Shown piece after piece: positions 15,922-24,245 of a DNA stretch of 64,000 nt. The stretch comes from Shinella sp. (GTDB taxonomy: Bacteria > Pseudomonadota > Alphaproteobacteria > Rhizobiales > Rhizobiaceae). How positions within the stretch are numbered: the stretch's first letter is position 1; every line of letters begins with the position of its first letter. The position numbers and the translations under genes were made by a program. Where the stretch lies: the NCBI GenBank assembly GCA_003248775.1, contig QFQX01000024.1:1-64000 (forward strand), in the 5' to 3' direction. The notes under the pieces were generated by a model, which saw nothing but the letters and a program-made list of their open reading frames with translations, made no database searches and was not told the origin of the DNA.

Positions 15922-16578
15922 ATGCCGAAAATCGGAATGGAGCCGGTGCGCCGCAAGGCGCTGGTCGATGCCGCGCTGCGCGCCATCGGTCATCACGGCT
16001 CGCTTTCCGTCACCATGTCGGAGATCGCCCGGCAGGCGGGCGTTTCGCCGGCGCTGGCGCATCACTATTTCGGCTCCAAGGAACAGCTGCTGATCGAGAC
16101 CGTGCGGGCGCTGCTGCGCCAGTTGCGGACCGATGCTGTCGCCGCACTGCGGCAGGTGCGAACGCCGCGCGAGCGGCTTTCGTCGGTCATCCGGGTGAGC
16201 TTCCACGCCGACCAGTTCGCCGACGAAACTGTTGCCGCATGGCTTGCCTTCTATGTCGAGGCGCAGCGCTCGGAAGAGGTCCGCAGGCTTCTGGAGGTCT
16301 ATGCCCGACGCCTCAACTCCAATCTCGTTTCGGCGCTGAAGCCGCTGGCACCAGCCGGTGACGCAGGTCGTATTGCGGAAGGCGCGGCCGCGATGATCGA
16401 CGGGCTCTATATCAGGCAAAGTCTAAGGTCTGCGCCTGTCAGCATCGAGGCGTCGGTGGCGCTCGTCGAGGACTATATCGAGGGGCAGCTGGCACGTGTC
16501 TCCACCGGAACGAGCGGAAAAAAGGCCCCTCATCCCCCTGCCGGGACCTTCTCCCCGCAAGCGGGGAGAAGGGGCTAG
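15922..16578 (+). CDS. betI: BetI, choline-responsive TetR-type repressor
   Basis: A 218-residue TetR-family protein. Residues 1-60 form the HTH (KIGMEPVRRKALVDAALR, MSEIARQAGVSPALAHHYFG) in the form diagnostic of BetI, and the rest is the ligand-binding domain (RVSFHADQFADETVAAWLAF, LIDGLYIRQSL-like MIDGLYIRQSL). BetI represses the glycine-betaine synthesis operon and is released by choline. The family is about 195-205 residues; the last ~19 residues here (KAPHPPAGTFSPQAGRRG) are encoded by a REP-like repeat that has invaded the 3' end. First gene of the bet operon. Confidence 0.95.
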   Translation: MPKIGMEPVRRKALVDAALRAIGHHGSLSVTMSEIARQAGVSPALAHHYFGSKEQLLIETVRALLRQLRTDAVAALRQVRTPRERLSSVIRVSFHADQFADETVAAWLAFYVEAQRSEEVRRLLEVYARRLNSNLVSALKPLAPAGDAGRIAEGAAAMIDGLYIRQSLRSAPVSIEASVALVEDYIEGQLARVSTGTSGKKAPHPPAGTFSPQAGRRG

Positions 16579-16690
16579 CCGCGCTGTCTCTATTCCCGTT
16601 CCCAATGACGGGAATAGAGGAAGTCGAGGCGTCCCGCATGTCCCTTCGCCCCGCTTGCGGGGAGAAGGTGGCGGCAGCCGGATGAAGGGC
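16526..16690. repeat. Inverted pair of REP-like elements between betI and betC
   Basis: A forward copy (16526-16572, CCCCTCATCC...CTTCTCCCCGCAAGCGGGGAG) and an inverted copy (about 16644-16690, CGCCCCGCTTGCGGGGAG...CCGGATGAAGGG) flank a third hairpin (CTATTCCCGTT...GACGGGAATAG). The arrangement could form a long stem in the bet transcript. The same element occurs at 9776-9874. The forward copy overlaps and extends the betI reading frame. Confidence 0.8.
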
Positions 16691-16729
16691 AAAAGAGAGA
16701 GAACAAGTGGGAACGGGAAAGAACAGGGC

Positions 16730-18253
16730 ATGACGATGAAGCGACCTAACATTCTGATCATCATGGTCGACCAGCTCAACGGGAAGTTCTTTCCCGACGG
16801 GCCGGCGGACTTCCTGCATGCGCCGCATCTCAAGGCATTAGCCACCCGTTCCGCGCGGTTCCGCAACAACTATACGTCATCGCCGCTCTGCGCCCCTGCC
16901 CGCGCTTCCTTCATGGCGGGACAGCTTCCGTCACGCACGCGGGTCTATGACAACGCCGCCGAATACGTCTCCTCCATCCCCACCTTTGCCCATCACCTGC
17001 GTCGCGCCGGCTATTACACCGCGCTATCAGGCAAGATGCATTTCGTCGGGCCGGACCAGCTGCACGGTTTCGAGGACCGGCTGACCACCGATATCTATCC
17101 GGCCGATTTCGGCTGGACGCCGGATTACCGCAAGCCGGGCGAGCGCATAGACTGGTGGTATCACAACATGGGATCGGTGACGGGCGCCGGCGTCGCCGAG
17201 ATCACCAACCAGATGGAATATGACGACGAGGTCGCCTTCCTCGCCAATCAGAAGATCTACCAGCTTTCCCGCGAAAACGACGACAAGGACCGCCGTCCCT
17301 GGTGCGTCACCGTTTCCTTCACCCATCCGCACGACCCCTATGTGGCGCGTAAACAATACTGGGATCTCTATAACGGCTGCGAACAGCTGACGCCGGAAGT
17401 CGGCATGCTGGCGGAACAGGACCCGCATTCGCAGCGCATCCTGAAATCCTGCGACTATGCCAGCTTTAACATCACCGACGAGAACGTGCGCCGCTCACGT
17501 CAGGCCTACTTCGCCAATATCAGCTATCTCGACGACAAGGTGGGCGAACTGATCGACACGCTGACGCGCACACGCCAGCTTGACGACACGCTGATCTTCT
17601 TCTGCTCCGACCATGGCGACATGCTGGGCGAGCGCGGGCTGTGGTTCAAGATGAACTTCTTCGAGGGTTCGGCCCGCGTGCCGCTGATGATCGCCGGTCC
17701 GGGCATTGCCGCCGGGCTGCATGTCACGCCGACCTCGAACCTAGACGTGACGCCGACGCTTTGCGATCTCGCCGGCATTTCGATCGACGAGATCATGCCG
17801 TGGACCGATGGCATCAGCCTCAAGGGCATGATCGACGGCGAGACGCGCACCGCTCCCGTGTTGATGGAATATGCGGCGGAGGCTTCCCACGCGCCGCTTG
17901 TCGGCATTCGCGAGGGCAAGTGGAAATACATCCATTGCGAACTCGATCCGGAACAGCTCTTCGATCTGGAGAGCGACCCACTGGAGCTTGAGAACCTCGC
18001 TGCCGATCCGGCGCATGCTGACGTCCTCGCCGGCTTCCGCGCCAAGCGCGAGGCGCGCTGGAACATGGCCGAATTCGATGCCGCCGTGCGCGAGAGCCAG
18101 GCGCGGCGCTGGGTGGTTTACGAGGCGCTGAGAAACGGCGCCTACTTCCCCTGGGATTACCAGCCTTTGCAGAAGGCGTCCGAGCGCTACATGCGCAATC
18201 ACATGAACCTCGACAATCTCGAGGAATCCAAACGCTATCCCCGTGGAGAATAA
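16730..18253 (+). CDS. betC: Choline-sulfatase
   Basis: A 507-residue cytoplasmic sulfatase hydrolysing choline-O-sulfate to choline and sulfate, feeding BetA/BetB. The type I sulfatase signature SPLCAPARASF puts the cysteine converted to formylglycine at residue 54 with this start, the position I recall for Sinorhizobium meliloti BetC, which supports the ATG at 16730 over the longer frame. Other features: MVDQLNG metal site, SGKMHFVG, CSDHGDMLGERGLWFK, and a C-terminal tail YFPWDYQP important for oligomerisation in the family. Ends with TAA three bases before the TTG of the TPR gene. Confidence 0.96.
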   Translation: MTMKRPNILIIMVDQLNGKFFPDGPADFLHAPHLKALATRSARFRNNYTSSPLCAPARASFMAGQLPSRTRVYDNAAEYVSSIPTFAHHLRRAGYYTALSGKMHFVGPDQLHGFEDRLTTDIYPADFGWTPDYRKPGERIDWWYHNMGSVTGAGVAEITNQMEYDDEVAFLANQKIYQLSRENDDKDRRPWCVTVSFTHPHDPYVARKQYWDLYNGCEQLTPEVGMLAEQDPHSQRILKSCDYASFNITDENVRRSRQAYFANISYLDDKVGELIDTLTRTRQLDDTLIFFCSDHGDMLGERGLWFKMNFFEGSARVPLMIAGPGIAAGLHVTPTSNLDVTPTLCDLAGISIDEIMPWTDGISLKGMIDGETRTAPVLMEYAAEASHAPLVGIREGKWKYIHCELDPEQLFDLESDPLELENLAADPAHADVLAGFRAKREARWNMAEFDAAVRESQARRWVVYEALRNGAYFPWDYQPLQKASERYMRNHMNLDNLEESKRYPRGE

Positions 18254-18255
18254 CG

Positions 18256-19071
18256 TTGCGCAAGGGAAAATACGTTCACGAAGGCGTGATGGGGCCGGAA
18301 ATCGAAAGCCCCGCAGACGACATCGTCGATGAAGCATGGGACGCGGAAACGAAGGCCAGTCGCGTGAAACTTGCGCGCAAAGCCCTTTCAAGCGATCTGA
18401 ACGCGATCGATGCCTACAACATTCTCGGTATCGATGCCGAAACCCTCGCCGAAAGAATAGCATTGTTTCGCGAAGCGGTGAGGATAGGGGAACGACTGTT
18501 CGCCCCTGTATTCGACGACGGGGACATGGCGTGGTGGGGCTTCCTGGGTACTCGACCATGGATGCGCGCCCAGCACAATCTTGGCCTTGCGCTTATGGAA
18601 GCCGGCGACCGGGAGGAAGCCATGAATGTTTTCAAGCGGCTATTGAAGCTCAACCCGAATGACAATCAGGGCATTCGCATGTTGCTGCTGCAATTGTCCG
18701 CAGAAAGCGGAGACTATGGCCAGTGCAAGATTCTCTTCGCCGATTATCCCGAAGATGCGTTCATAGAGTTTCCGGCAACACGCCTGCTGGTGGACATCGC
18801 GACCCTCAAAAAGATCAAGTTCGAGGATCACTTCACCAAGATCAATGACAGCAACAGGTACCTGCTGCCGTTACTTGCCGCCGCAGCCATGAACGGAAAA
18901 TGGCCGCGAGTCGCTCGTATCGACATGGTGGCATGGGGCAGCAAGGAAGCGGCAGCCATTTATCTCAATCAGTTCAAAACTGCCTGGATGCGCAAACCAA
19001 ATCTGCTCGCGGACTTCCTGACCGCCTACAAAGGCTTCACCCGCAAAACACCGATGGAAAAGACACAATGA
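18256..19071 (+). CDS. Tetratricopeptide-repeat protein inserted in the bet operon
   Basis: A 271-residue soluble protein with TPR-like helices, the clearest being GTRPWMRAQHNLGLALMEAG and REEAMNVFKRLLKLNPNDNQ around residues 95-140; YNILGIDAETLAERIALFREAV precedes them and a helical C-terminal half follows. TPRs mediate protein-protein contacts; no catalytic motif is visible. Start is TTG at 18256, with GGAG eight bases upstream inside the betC end; ATG at 18289 is an alternative. Its stop overlaps the betB start (ATGA), indicating translational coupling. In S. meliloti, as I recall, betICBA lacks such a gene, so this is an insertion. Codon use looks less GC-biased than betB. Function unknown. 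Confidence 0.8.
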   Translation: MRKGKYVHEGVMGPEIESPADDIVDEAWDAETKASRVKLARKALSSDLNAIDAYNILGIDAETLAERIALFREAVRIGERLFAPVFDDGDMAWWGFLGTRPWMRAQHNLGLALMEAGDREEAMNVFKRLLKLNPNDNQGIRMLLLQLSAESGDYGQCKILFADYPEDAFIEFPATRLLVDIATLKKIKFEDHFTKINDSNRYLLPLLAAAAMNGKWPRVARIDMVAWGSKEAAAIYLNQFKTAWMRKPNLLADFLTAYKGFTRKTPMEKTQ

Positions 19072-20531
19072 AAGCCCAGCCCCCCGCCTCCCATTTCATC
19101 GACGGCGAATATGTCGAGGATACCGACGGCACCGTCATCGAGAGCATCTATCCCGCGACCGGCGAAGTGATCGCCAAGCTCCATGCGGCAACGCCCGCCA
19201 TCGTCGAAAAGGCGATAGCGTCCGCCAAGCGCGCGCAAAAGGAATGGGCGGCGATGAGCCCGATGGCGCGCGGCCGCATCCTCAAGCGCGCCGCCGAGAT
19301 CATCCGTGAACGCAACCGCGAGCTTTCCGAGCTTGAAACGCTCGACACCGGCAAGCCGATCCAGGAAACCATCGTGGCCGACCCGACATCGGGTGCGGAC
19401 GCCTTCGAATTCTTCGGCGGGGTCGCACCCGCCGCCATGAACGGCTCGCACATTCCTCTCGGCGGCGACTGGGCCTACACCAAGCGCGTGCCGCTCGGGG
19501 TCTGCGTCGGCATCGGCGCATGGAACTATCCGCAGCAGATTGCCTGCTGGAAGGGTGCGCCGGCTCTCGTCGCCGGCAATGCCATGGTGTTCAAGCCTTC
19601 GGAAACGACGCCGCTCGGCGCGCTAAAGATTGCCGAAATCCTGATCGAAGCAGGCCTGCCGAAGGGCGTCTACAACGTCATCCAGGGCGACCGCGACACC
19701 GGTCCGCTGCTCGTCAACCATCCTGACGTCGCCAAGGTTTCGCTGACCGGCTCGGTTCCGACCGGCCGCAAGGTGGCGGCGGCAGCCGCCGGCGGTTTGA
19801 AGCATGTGACGATGGAACTCGGCGGCAAGTCGCCGCTGATCGTGTTTGACGATGCCGATATCGAAAGCGCCATTTCCGGCGCCATGCTCGGCAACTTCTA
19901 TTCGACCGGACAGGTCTGCTCGAACGGCACGCGCGTCTTCGTGCAGAAGGATATCAAGCAGAAGTTCCTCGCCCGTCTCAAGGAACGCACCGAGGCGATC
20001 CTGATCGGCGACCCGCAGAAGGAAGCCACGCAGATGGGGCCGATGGTCTCCTGGGCGCAACGCGAGAAGGTGCTGGGCTATATCGAGAAGGGCAAGGCCG
20101 AGGGCGCCACGCTCGTCACCGGCGGCGGCATACCGAACAACGTTTCCGGCGAAGGCTATTTCGTCCAGCCGACCGTATTTGCCGACGTGACCGACGACAT
20201 GACCATCGCGCGCGAGGAAATCTTCGGGCCGGTGATGTGCGTGCTCGATTTCACCGATGAAGCGGAAGTGCTGGAACGCGCCAATTCCAGCGAGTTCGGC
20301 CTCGCCGGCGGCGTCTTCACCGCCGATCTTTCCCGCGCCCACCGGATGGTCGACGAACTCGAGGCCGGGACGCTGTGGATCAACACCTACAACCTCTGCC
20401 CGGTCGAAATTCCGTTCGGCGGCTCCAAGCAATCGGGCTTCGGCCGCGAGAACTCGCTGGCAGCCATCGAGCACTATTCCGAACTCAAGACCGTCTATGT
20501 GGGTATGGGCAAGTGCGAGGCGCCGTATTGA
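19068..20531 (+). CDS. betB: Betaine aldehyde dehydrogenase
   Basis: A 487-residue NAD(P)-dependent enzyme oxidising betaine aldehyde to glycine betaine, an osmoprotectant and a carbon/nitrogen source. ALDH-family motifs are all present: NYPQQIACWKGAPAL, FKPSETTP, GSVPTGRKV, the catalytic glutamate in MELGGKSPL, the nucleophilic cysteine in GQVCSNGTRVF and EEIFGPVM. The ATG overlaps the stop of the TPR gene (ATGA), so it is translated by coupling. Length matches the family. A 20-base hairpin (GGCATCTC/GAGATGCC) follows the stop, before the opposite-strand membrane gene. Confidence 0.96.
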   Translation: MKAQPPASHFIDGEYVEDTDGTVIESIYPATGEVIAKLHAATPAIVEKAIASAKRAQKEWAAMSPMARGRILKRAAEIIRERNRELSELETLDTGKPIQETIVADPTSGADAFEFFGGVAPAAMNGSHIPLGGDWAYTKRVPLGVCVGIGAWNYPQQIACWKGAPALVAGNAMVFKPSETTPLGALKIAEILIEAGLPKGVYNVIQGDRDTGPLLVNHPDVAKVSLTGSVPTGRKVAAAAAGGLKHVTMELGGKSPLIVFDDADIESAISGAMLGNFYSTGQVCSNGTRVFVQKDIKQKFLARLKERTEAILIGDPQKEATQMGPMVSWAQREKVLGYIEKGKAEGATLVTGGGIPNNVSGEGYFVQPTVFADVTDDMTIAREEIFGPVMCVLDFTDEAEVLERANSSEFGLAGGVFTADLSRAHRMVDELEAGTLWINTYNLCPVEIPFGGSKQSGFGRENSLAAIEHYSELKTVYVGMGKCEAPY

Positions 20532-20551
20532 GAACCCCCAACCGGACAGTT

Positions 20552-20571
20552 GGCATCTCAAGCGAGATGCC
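20552..20571. terminator. Hairpin after betB
   Basis: GGCATCTC-AAGC-GAGATGCC, a perfect 8-bp stem 20 bp past the betB stop, followed by TCTCCCGTTGC rather than a T-run. It also spans the end of the opposite-strand gene 20558-20890. May partly separate betA from the upstream genes. Confidence 0.35.
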
Positions 20572-20890
20572 TCTCCCGTTGCTGCTTACGCTTCATGTGG
20601 CGTTCGAAGACGAATACGCTGCAAACGGCGCAAGCGCCTACGGAAAGGAGCAGGCTACTGCCGGTAACTTCGTGCAACAGCACACCCAAGAACATGCCCA
20701 TTGCGAGGAAGAGTACCCGAATCCGCCATATCCGCATTCGGTAAAAGATGGAGCGGGCCTCGCGGCTATCCCGGTAGATATTGTCGATCCCTGCGCTGTT
20801 CTGCTCTCGCGAACGCTCAGCCTCCAGCCGCTCGCCTTCGACGGCGCTCAACTTTCGCAGCAGTTTATCCTGAAAACCGTCCTCGGCCAT
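20558..20890 (-). CDS. Small two-TM protein inserted between betB and betA
   Basis: A 110-residue protein with a charged, probably coiled-coil N-terminus (residues 1-50, rich in Glu/Arg, LRKLSAVEGERLEAERSREQ), two hydrophobic helices (about 56-74 and 78-96, RVLFLAMGMFLGVLLHEV and LLSVGACAVCSVFVF) and a basic tail HMKRKQQRERHLA. Likely inner membrane, N-terminus cytoplasmic. No family recognised. It is transcribed against the bet operon in the gap between betB and betA, where a gene is not usually found in rhizobia, so it is either a recent insertion or a lineage-specific gene. Confidence 0.6.
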   Translation of the reverse strand: MAEDGFQDKLLRKLSAVEGERLEAERSREQNSAGIDNIYRDSREARSIFYRMRIWRIRVLFLAMGMFLGVLLHEVTGSSLLLSVGACAVCSVFVFERHMKRKQQRERHLA

Positions 20891-21021
20891 TCGATGCGCG
20901 TACCCTTTGAGACGAATGTGCCCAAAGAGGTCGCATCGGCGCTTCGGAATTTCAACCGATACGCGTCATCCAGCGCCAATAATTTCAACCATACCTAACA
21001 AAGCCTGAGCGGACCAACACC

Positions 21022-22674
21022 ATGCAAAACGCAGATTTCATCATCATCGGTTCCGGCTCGGCGGGTTCGGCCATGGCGTACCGGCTGTCCGAGGACGACA
21101 AGCATACGGTCATGGTGCTGGAATATGGCGGGTCGGATGCCGGGCCGTTCATCCAGATGCCGGCGGCGCTGGCATGGCCGATGAGCATGAAGCGTTACAA
21201 CTGGGGCTATCTCTCCGAGCCCGAGCCGAACCTCAACAACCGGCGCATCACCGCGCCGCGCGGCAAGGTGATCGGCGGTTCGTCCTCGATCAACGGCATG
21301 GTCTATGTTCGCGGGTCCGCGGAAGACTATACACGCTGGGAAGATGCCGGCGCAAAGGGCTGGGGCTATGCAGACGTGCTTCCCTACTTCAAGCGCATGG
21401 AAAGCTCCCACGGCGGGCAGGACGGCTGGCGCGGCACCGACGGGCCGCTGCATGTGCAGCGCGGGCCGGTGAAGAACCCCCTGTTCAAGGCCTTCGTCGA
21501 GGCTGGCAAGCAGGCGGGTTTCGAGACAACGGACGACTATAACGGCGAGAAACAGGAAGGCTTCGGCCTGATGGAGCAGACCATCTGGAAGTCGCGCCGG
21601 TGGTCCGCCGCCAATGCCTATCTGAAGCCCGCGCTGAAGCGGCCGAATGTCGAACTGGTGCGCTGCTTCGCCCGCAGGATCGTGATCGAAAACGGTCGTG
21701 CGGTCGGCGTGGAAATCGAGCGCAACGGCAAGATCGAAGTGGTGAAGGCGAACCGCGAGGTGATCGTCGCCGCCTCGTCGTTCAACTCGCCGAAGCTGCT
21801 GCTGCTCTCCGGCATCGGGCCGGCCGCGCATCTGAAGGAGATGGGCATCGAGGTGAAGCTCGACCGTCCCGGCGTCGGCGCCAACCTGATGGACCACATG
21901 GAATTCTATTTCCAGCAGGTCTCGACCAAGCCGGTCTCGCTCTATTCCTGGCTGCCATGGTTCTGGCAGGGGGTCGCCGGCGCGCAATGGCTGTTTTCCG
22001 GCACCGGTCTCGGCGCTTCCAACCAGTTCGAGAGCTGCGCCTTCGTGCGCTCGGCGCCGGGCGTCAGGCAGCCCGACATCCAGTATCACTTCCTCCCCGT
22101 CGCGATCTCCTATGACGGCAAGGCGGCGGCCGACAGCCATGGTTTCCAGGTGCATGTCGGCTACAACCACTCGAAGTCGCGCGGCAGCGTGACGCTCCGG
22201 TCCTCCGACCCGATGGCCGATCCGGTGATCCGCTTCAACTACATGAGCACCGAGGAGGACTGGGTGAAGTTCCGCCACTGCGTGCGGCTGACCCGCGAGA
22301 TCTTCGGCCAGAAGGCGTTCGACCATTATCGCGGCTCGGAAATCCAGCCCGGCGCTCACGTACAGACGGATGAGCAGATCGACGCCTTCCTCCGCGAGCA
22401 TCTGGAAAGCGCCTATCACCCCTGCGGCACCTGCAAGATGGGTTCGAAGGACGATCCGATGGCGGTGGTCGATTCCGAATGCCGCGTGATCGGCATCGAC
22501 GGTCTTCGCGTCGCGGATTCGTCCATCTTCCCTGATATCACCTACGGCAACCTCAACGGCCCGTCGATCATGACCGGCGAAAAGGCCTCCGACCACATTC
22601 TCGGCAAGCAGCCCCTGCCCCGCTCCAACCAGGAACCATGGATCAACCCACGCTGGGAGACGAGCGACAGATAA
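21022..22674 (+). CDS. betA: Choline dehydrogenase
   Basis: A 550-residue FAD-dependent GMC oxidoreductase oxidising choline to betaine aldehyde, membrane-associated and linked to the respiratory chain. N-terminal FAD loop FIIIGSGSAGSAMAYRLSED, GMC signature regions RGKVIGGSSSINGMVYVRG and SSFNSPKLLLLSGIGPA, CGTCKMG near the active site, and YGNLNGPSIMTGEKASD at the C-terminus with the catalytic His/Asn area. Length matches the family. It is 490 bp from betB, with an opposite-strand gene between, so it may have its own promoter in this strain. Confidence 0.96.
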   Translation: MQNADFIIIGSGSAGSAMAYRLSEDDKHTVMVLEYGGSDAGPFIQMPAALAWPMSMKRYNWGYLSEPEPNLNNRRITAPRGKVIGGSSSINGMVYVRGSAEDYTRWEDAGAKGWGYADVLPYFKRMESSHGGQDGWRGTDGPLHVQRGPVKNPLFKAFVEAGKQAGFETTDDYNGEKQEGFGLMEQTIWKSRRWSAANAYLKPALKRPNVELVRCFARRIVIENGRAVGVEIERNGKIEVVKANREVIVAASSFNSPKLLLLSGIGPAAHLKEMGIEVKLDRPGVGANLMDHMEFYFQQVSTKPVSLYSWLPWFWQGVAGAQWLFSGTGLGASNQFESCAFVRSAPGVRQPDIQYHFLPVAISYDGKAAADSHGFQVHVGYNHSKSRGSVTLRSSDPMADPVIRFNYMSTEEDWVKFRHCVRLTREIFGQKAFDHYRGSEIQPGAHVQTDEQIDAFLREHLESAYHPCGTCKMGSKDDPMAVVDSECRVIGIDGLRVADSSIFPDITYGNLNGPSIMTGEKASDHILGKQPLPRSNQEPWINPRWETSDR

Positions 22675-22823
22675 AGCGACAAAAGCCGTCATCGACGGGC
22701 GACGGCACTTGTCTTCTGCCAAGTCGAGGGTCTAAGGCTTAGGGCCTGCGCCCGGCCAGAGAGTACGTAAATTGCTTCAGCCATCCGGCGCCGCAATTTC
22801 CGCTCCGCCGAGACGCAAAGCCC

Positions 22824-24176
22824 ATGCCGAACAATTACAGAAAATCGAAGCTGCTGCGGCGATCCCGCGTGATGTGGGGCTCCTGGCGAGCGTGGAAACC
22901 GCGCGCCGTGTTCTGGGCAGGCGCGCTGGCAATCGGCATCATCTCGGTTGCCTTCGCCAAGCTGGCCGACGGCGCGCAACACCTGTTCAACGGCATGCTG
23001 ACCGCAGGGCGATGGTCGTTCCTGCTGCCGCTCGTCCTGACACCGCTCGGCTTTGCGCTCTGCTCCTGGCTGGCGTTCACGGTTTTTCCCGCGTCCCAGG
23101 GCTCCGGCATTCCGCAGGCCATCGCCGCGCGACATCTGCGCGGCGAAGACGAGCGCAGCCGGCTGCTTTCGCTCCGGCTCGTGGTCGGCAAGATCCTGCT
23201 GACGGTGAGCGGGCTCTTCTTCGGCGCTTCTATCGGGCGCGAGGGGCCGACGGTTCAGGTCGGGGCCTCCATCATGCTGCTTTCCGCCCGGATCGGCGGG
23301 ATGGCGCAGGCTCAAGGCCTCATCCTCGCCGGTTCGGCAGCCGGCATCGCCGCCGCCTTCAACACGCCGCTTGCCGGCATCGTCTTCGCCATCGAGGAAA
23401 TGGGCCGCACCTATCAGGCGCGGGCGAACAGCCTCGTGCTGACCGCCGTGATTCTTTCCGGCATCTCGGCGCTGGGGCTTGTCGGCAGCTACACCTATTT
23501 CGGCGCGACCTCGCTTTCGGTCGGATCGGCGCGCGAATGGTTCGCCGTCATTGCCTGCGGCATCGTCGGCGGCGCTTTTGGCGCGATGTTTTCGGCGGGT
23601 GCGCTTCGGCTGTCGCAAAGGATCAAGCGCTGGGTGCAATCGGCGCCGCTGAAGCGCAGCGTGGCCGTGGCGACCGGTTGCGGGATGCTCGTCGCCATAA
23701 TCGGCGTTGCCGCCGGCGGAAGCACCTTCGGCACCGGATATGAACAGGCGCGCGGCGCGATCGAAGGCGATGCGCTGCCCTATGGCTATTTCGTTGCCAA
23801 GCTCGCGGCGACCTTCCTGTCGATGATCTCGGGCATTCCGGGCGGCATATTTGCGCCGTCGCTTTCTGTCGGCGCAGGGCTCGGCAGCAGCATCGGCCAG
23901 TTACTCGGGGTCAGCATCGGCCTTGCCGCCGTGCTCGGCATGGCCGGTTACTTCGCCGGCGTGGTGCAGGCGCCGATGACCGCATTCGTCATCATTCTGG
24001 AGATGACCGACAGCCATGAGGGCATCATAAGCCTGATGGCAGCCGCCATGCTCGGCTACGTGACTTCGCGCATGATCTCGCGCGAACCGCTCTATCACGG
24101 CCTTTCCCGCGCCTGGATCGCCGAAGGCGTACGCATCAAGCGCGCTCTGGCCAAGGCGGACAGCGAGCCGACCTAA
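22824..24176 (+). CDS. ClC-type chloride/proton antiporter
   Basis: A 450-residue, roughly 10-12-helix membrane protein. The three anion-binding motifs are present: GSGIPQ, GREGPTVQ and GGIFAPSL. The gating glutamate (GREGP) and the inner proton glutamate (FAIEEM, corresponding to E203 of E. coli ClcA) are both conserved, so it should exchange Cl- for H+ rather than act as a channel. No C-terminal CBS pair. ATG at 22824 starts MPNNYRKSKLL, a basic cytoplasmic segment. Physiological role (acid or osmotic stress) is inferred from the family. Convergent with cysA, with a bidirectional terminator between. Confidence 0.92.
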   Translation: MPNNYRKSKLLRRSRVMWGSWRAWKPRAVFWAGALAIGIISVAFAKLADGAQHLFNGMLTAGRWSFLLPLVLTPLGFALCSWLAFTVFPASQGSGIPQAIAARHLRGEDERSRLLSLRLVVGKILLTVSGLFFGASIGREGPTVQVGASIMLLSARIGGMAQAQGLILAGSAAGIAAAFNTPLAGIVFAIEEMGRTYQARANSLVLTAVILSGISALGLVGSYTYFGATSLSVGSAREWFAVIACGIVGGAFGAMFSAGALRLSQRIKRWVQSAPLKRSVAVATGCGMLVAIIGVAAGGSTFGTGYEQARGAIEGDALPYGYFVAKLAATFLSMISGIPGGIFAPSLSVGAGLGSSIGQLLGVSIGLAAVLGMAGYFAGVVQAPMTAFVIILEMTDSHEGIISLMAAAMLGYVTSRMISREPLYHGLSRAWIAEGVRIKRALAKADSEPT

Positions 24177-24186
24177 GCGGAGCTTC

Positions 24187-24238
24187 GCGCGTCGTCGGGG
24201 CAGTGGATACTGATACCACCGTGCCGACGACGACGCGC
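24187..24238. terminator. Bidirectional terminator between clc and cysA
   Basis: A long hairpin with arms GCGCGTCGTCGG and CCGACGACGACGCGC (one bulged triplet) and an inner GTGG/CCAC pair, in the 70-bp gap between two convergent genes. Neither strand has a strong T-run, so efficiency is uncertain. Confidence 0.65.
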
Positions 24239-24245
24239 CAAGCCA

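Noticed and set aside
20995..22722. A 575-codon minus-strand frame opposite betA
   Set aside because: Shadow of betA; composition unlike a protein and no start signal.
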